From contig OMXK01000002.1 in the NCBI GenBank assembly GCA_900314995.1, positions 55,087-119,086 of the forward strand: a stretch of 64,000 bases of DNA, in the 5' to 3' direction. The DNA comes from an uncultured Prevotella sp. (GTDB lineage Bacteria > Bacteroidota > Bacteroidia > Bacteroidales > Bacteroidaceae). The notes under the pieces are model-generated. The model had not been told where the DNA came from, did not search any database, and saw nothing but the letters and a program-made list of their open reading frames with translations. Of this stretch, positions 63,454 through 64,000 are shown one piece after another. Position numbers and translations under genes: made by a program. Position 1 is the first letter of the stretch. Each line of letters starts with the position of its first letter.

Positions 63454-63485
63454 CGTAGGTACTCTCCGTAGGTAGTGCGTAGGTA
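63454..63485 (+). repeat. Three direct repeats CGTAGGTA (iteron-like)
   Basis: Copies begin at 63454, 63467 and 63478 (spacing 13 and 11 nt), 22 nt upstream of the promoter element and 54 nt before the gene start. Such arrays serve as iterons or operators for replication or mobile-element genes. Confidence 0.6.
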
Positions 63486-63506
63486 GTGTAAATTGAAATG
63501 ATGTTG

Positions 63507-63514
63507 TATCTTTG
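63507..63514 (+). promoter_or_regulatory. -7 element TATCTTTG for the VirE-type gene
   Basis: TAnnTTTG match 25 nt before the ATG at 63539, directly after the CGTAGGTA repeats. Confidence 0.65.
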
Positions 63515-63538
63515 CAGGCGAATGTAATCTTTATCATT

Positions 63539-64000
63539 ATGGACGAAGAGAAACCAAAGAAGAAACGCAAGAAGGCTTCCGCCGAGGGGGAGGGCGGCGA
63601 GCCGAAGGAGCACAAGCCAAACTGGCGTGAGGTGTATGCCACGGTCGAGGACATCAAGGGCTTTCTGGCCGACCATATCTATCTCAGGCATAACGTGATC
63701 ACGAGGCGGGCGGAGTGTCGGATACCCCAGGCGGACTATTTCGCGGCGGGGTGGAGCGGGGGCCAGTGCACGGACCAGTGGCAGCCGATCTCCGACCGCG
63801 TCGTGAATAGCCTCTGGACGGAGATGTCGAAGCAGAAGCCTGTCCGCGCGCCGGACATCTACCGCGTCATCGAGTCGGACTTCGTGCCCGACTACCACCC
63901 GTTCCGCTACTACCTCGACCACCTGCCGCCCTGGGACGGGCAGGACTACATCATCGAACTGTCGCTCTCGGTCAGTATCCGTGGGGGCGTGGAGAAGCAG
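63539..64000 (+). CDS. VirE/VapE-family (primase-helicase type) protein, 3' truncated by window edge
   Basis: Open frame of 154 codons from ATG 63539 to the window end without a stop. The first 20 residues are lysine-rich and low-complexity (MDEEKPKKKRKKASAEGEGG), then IKGFLADHIYLRHNVITRRAECRIP, WQPISDRVVNSLWTEM, and DFVPDYHPFRYYLDHLPPWDGQDYIIEL, the motif shared by the virulence-associated E proteins of Bacteroidetes mobile elements and prophages. VirE domains are ATPases, often fused to primases and used for element replication. GC content of this region is higher than in the genes around 1-10,000, which supports acquisition. The C-terminal P-loop lies outside the window. Confidence 0.78.
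   Translation, partial: MDEEKPKKKRKKASAEGEGGEPKEHKPNWREVYATVEDIKGFLADHIYLRHNVITRRAECRIPQADYFAAGWSGGQCTDQWQPISDRVVNSLWTEMSKQKPVRAPDIYRVIESDFVPDYHPFRYYLDHLPPWDGQDYIIELSLSVSIRGGVEKQ

Noticed and set aside
63454-63485. CRISPR array
   Set aside because: Three 8-bp repeats at 11-13 nt spacing are far too short for repeats and spacers, and no cas genes are present; they are better read as iterons or operators.

Overview
The window looks like chromosomal DNA of a Bacteroidales bacterium, most likely Prevotella or a close relative. The reasons are the repeated TAnnTTTG promoter element at least 15 times upstream of genes, few obvious Shine-Dalgarno sequences, an Oar-like TonB-dependent receptor, a DUF4831 protein, a split glycine decarboxylase (GcvPA/GcvPB), diaminopimelate dehydrogenase, a short adenylate kinase and a MMPL/acyltransferase/methyltransferase fusion typical of aryl-polyene-type loci of this phylum. 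Species assignment is not possible from reading alone.

Layout. 1-980: 3' part of class II fructose-bisphosphate aldolase. 1129-6500: an RsbU-like phosphatase, a STAS protein, a small coiled-coil membrane protein and a large Ig-like surface protein. 6550-9155 (minus): DUF4831 protein and the NAD(P)HX repair enzyme. 9245-12315: hpt, adk, obg, pgeF. 12459-15761: TonB-dependent receptor. 15762-16441: gene-free DNA with palindromes, then a tRNA-Val(CAC) on the minus strand. 16660-20738: glyS, an FKBP lipoprotein and a two-gene ATPase/TOPRIM (DUF4435) pair that resembles the AriA/AriB architecture of the PARIS anti-phage system. 20759-26434 (minus): dxs, trkA, trkH, manA. 26640-32908: a self-contained glycine cleavage operon with its own lipoate ligase and lipoamide dehydrogenase. 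32905-35559 (minus): purN and a second RsbU-like phosphatase, this one a lipoprotein. 35769-36668: ddh. 36753-37062: a 310-bp element bounded by 27-bp inverted repeats (26/27 identical). 37114-39555 (minus): GH94 cellobiose-type phosphorylase. 39717-46742: fabG, ketosynthase, trifunctional MMPL fusion, ACP and AMP ligase, a reduced aryl-polyene-like lipid/polyene locus. 46850-48388: M61 peptidase without PDZ. 48366-52095 (minus): ADP-forming acyl-CoA synthetase, free-methionine sulfoxide reductase and a BaiN-type flavoprotein. 52191-60620: alpha-2-macroglobulin, DUF1573, MeaB and IspH. 60663-63278: a 7-TM AraC-type regulator, an S66-like protein that seems to lack two catalytic residues, and a 131-residue GH3-like fragment. 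63539 to the end: the start of a VirE/primase-type gene behind iteron-like repeats, probably the edge of a mobile element.

Most of the window is core metabolism. The parts that repay a second look are the ATPase/TOPRIM pair behind glyS, the inverted-repeat element between ddh and the phosphorylase (with a related palindromic stretch next to the tRNA), the reduced polyene locus with a truncated methyltransferase end, the degenerate S66/GH3 pair, and the mobile-element boundary at the right edge. No CRISPR array, rRNA, insertion sequence or known riboswitch was seen.
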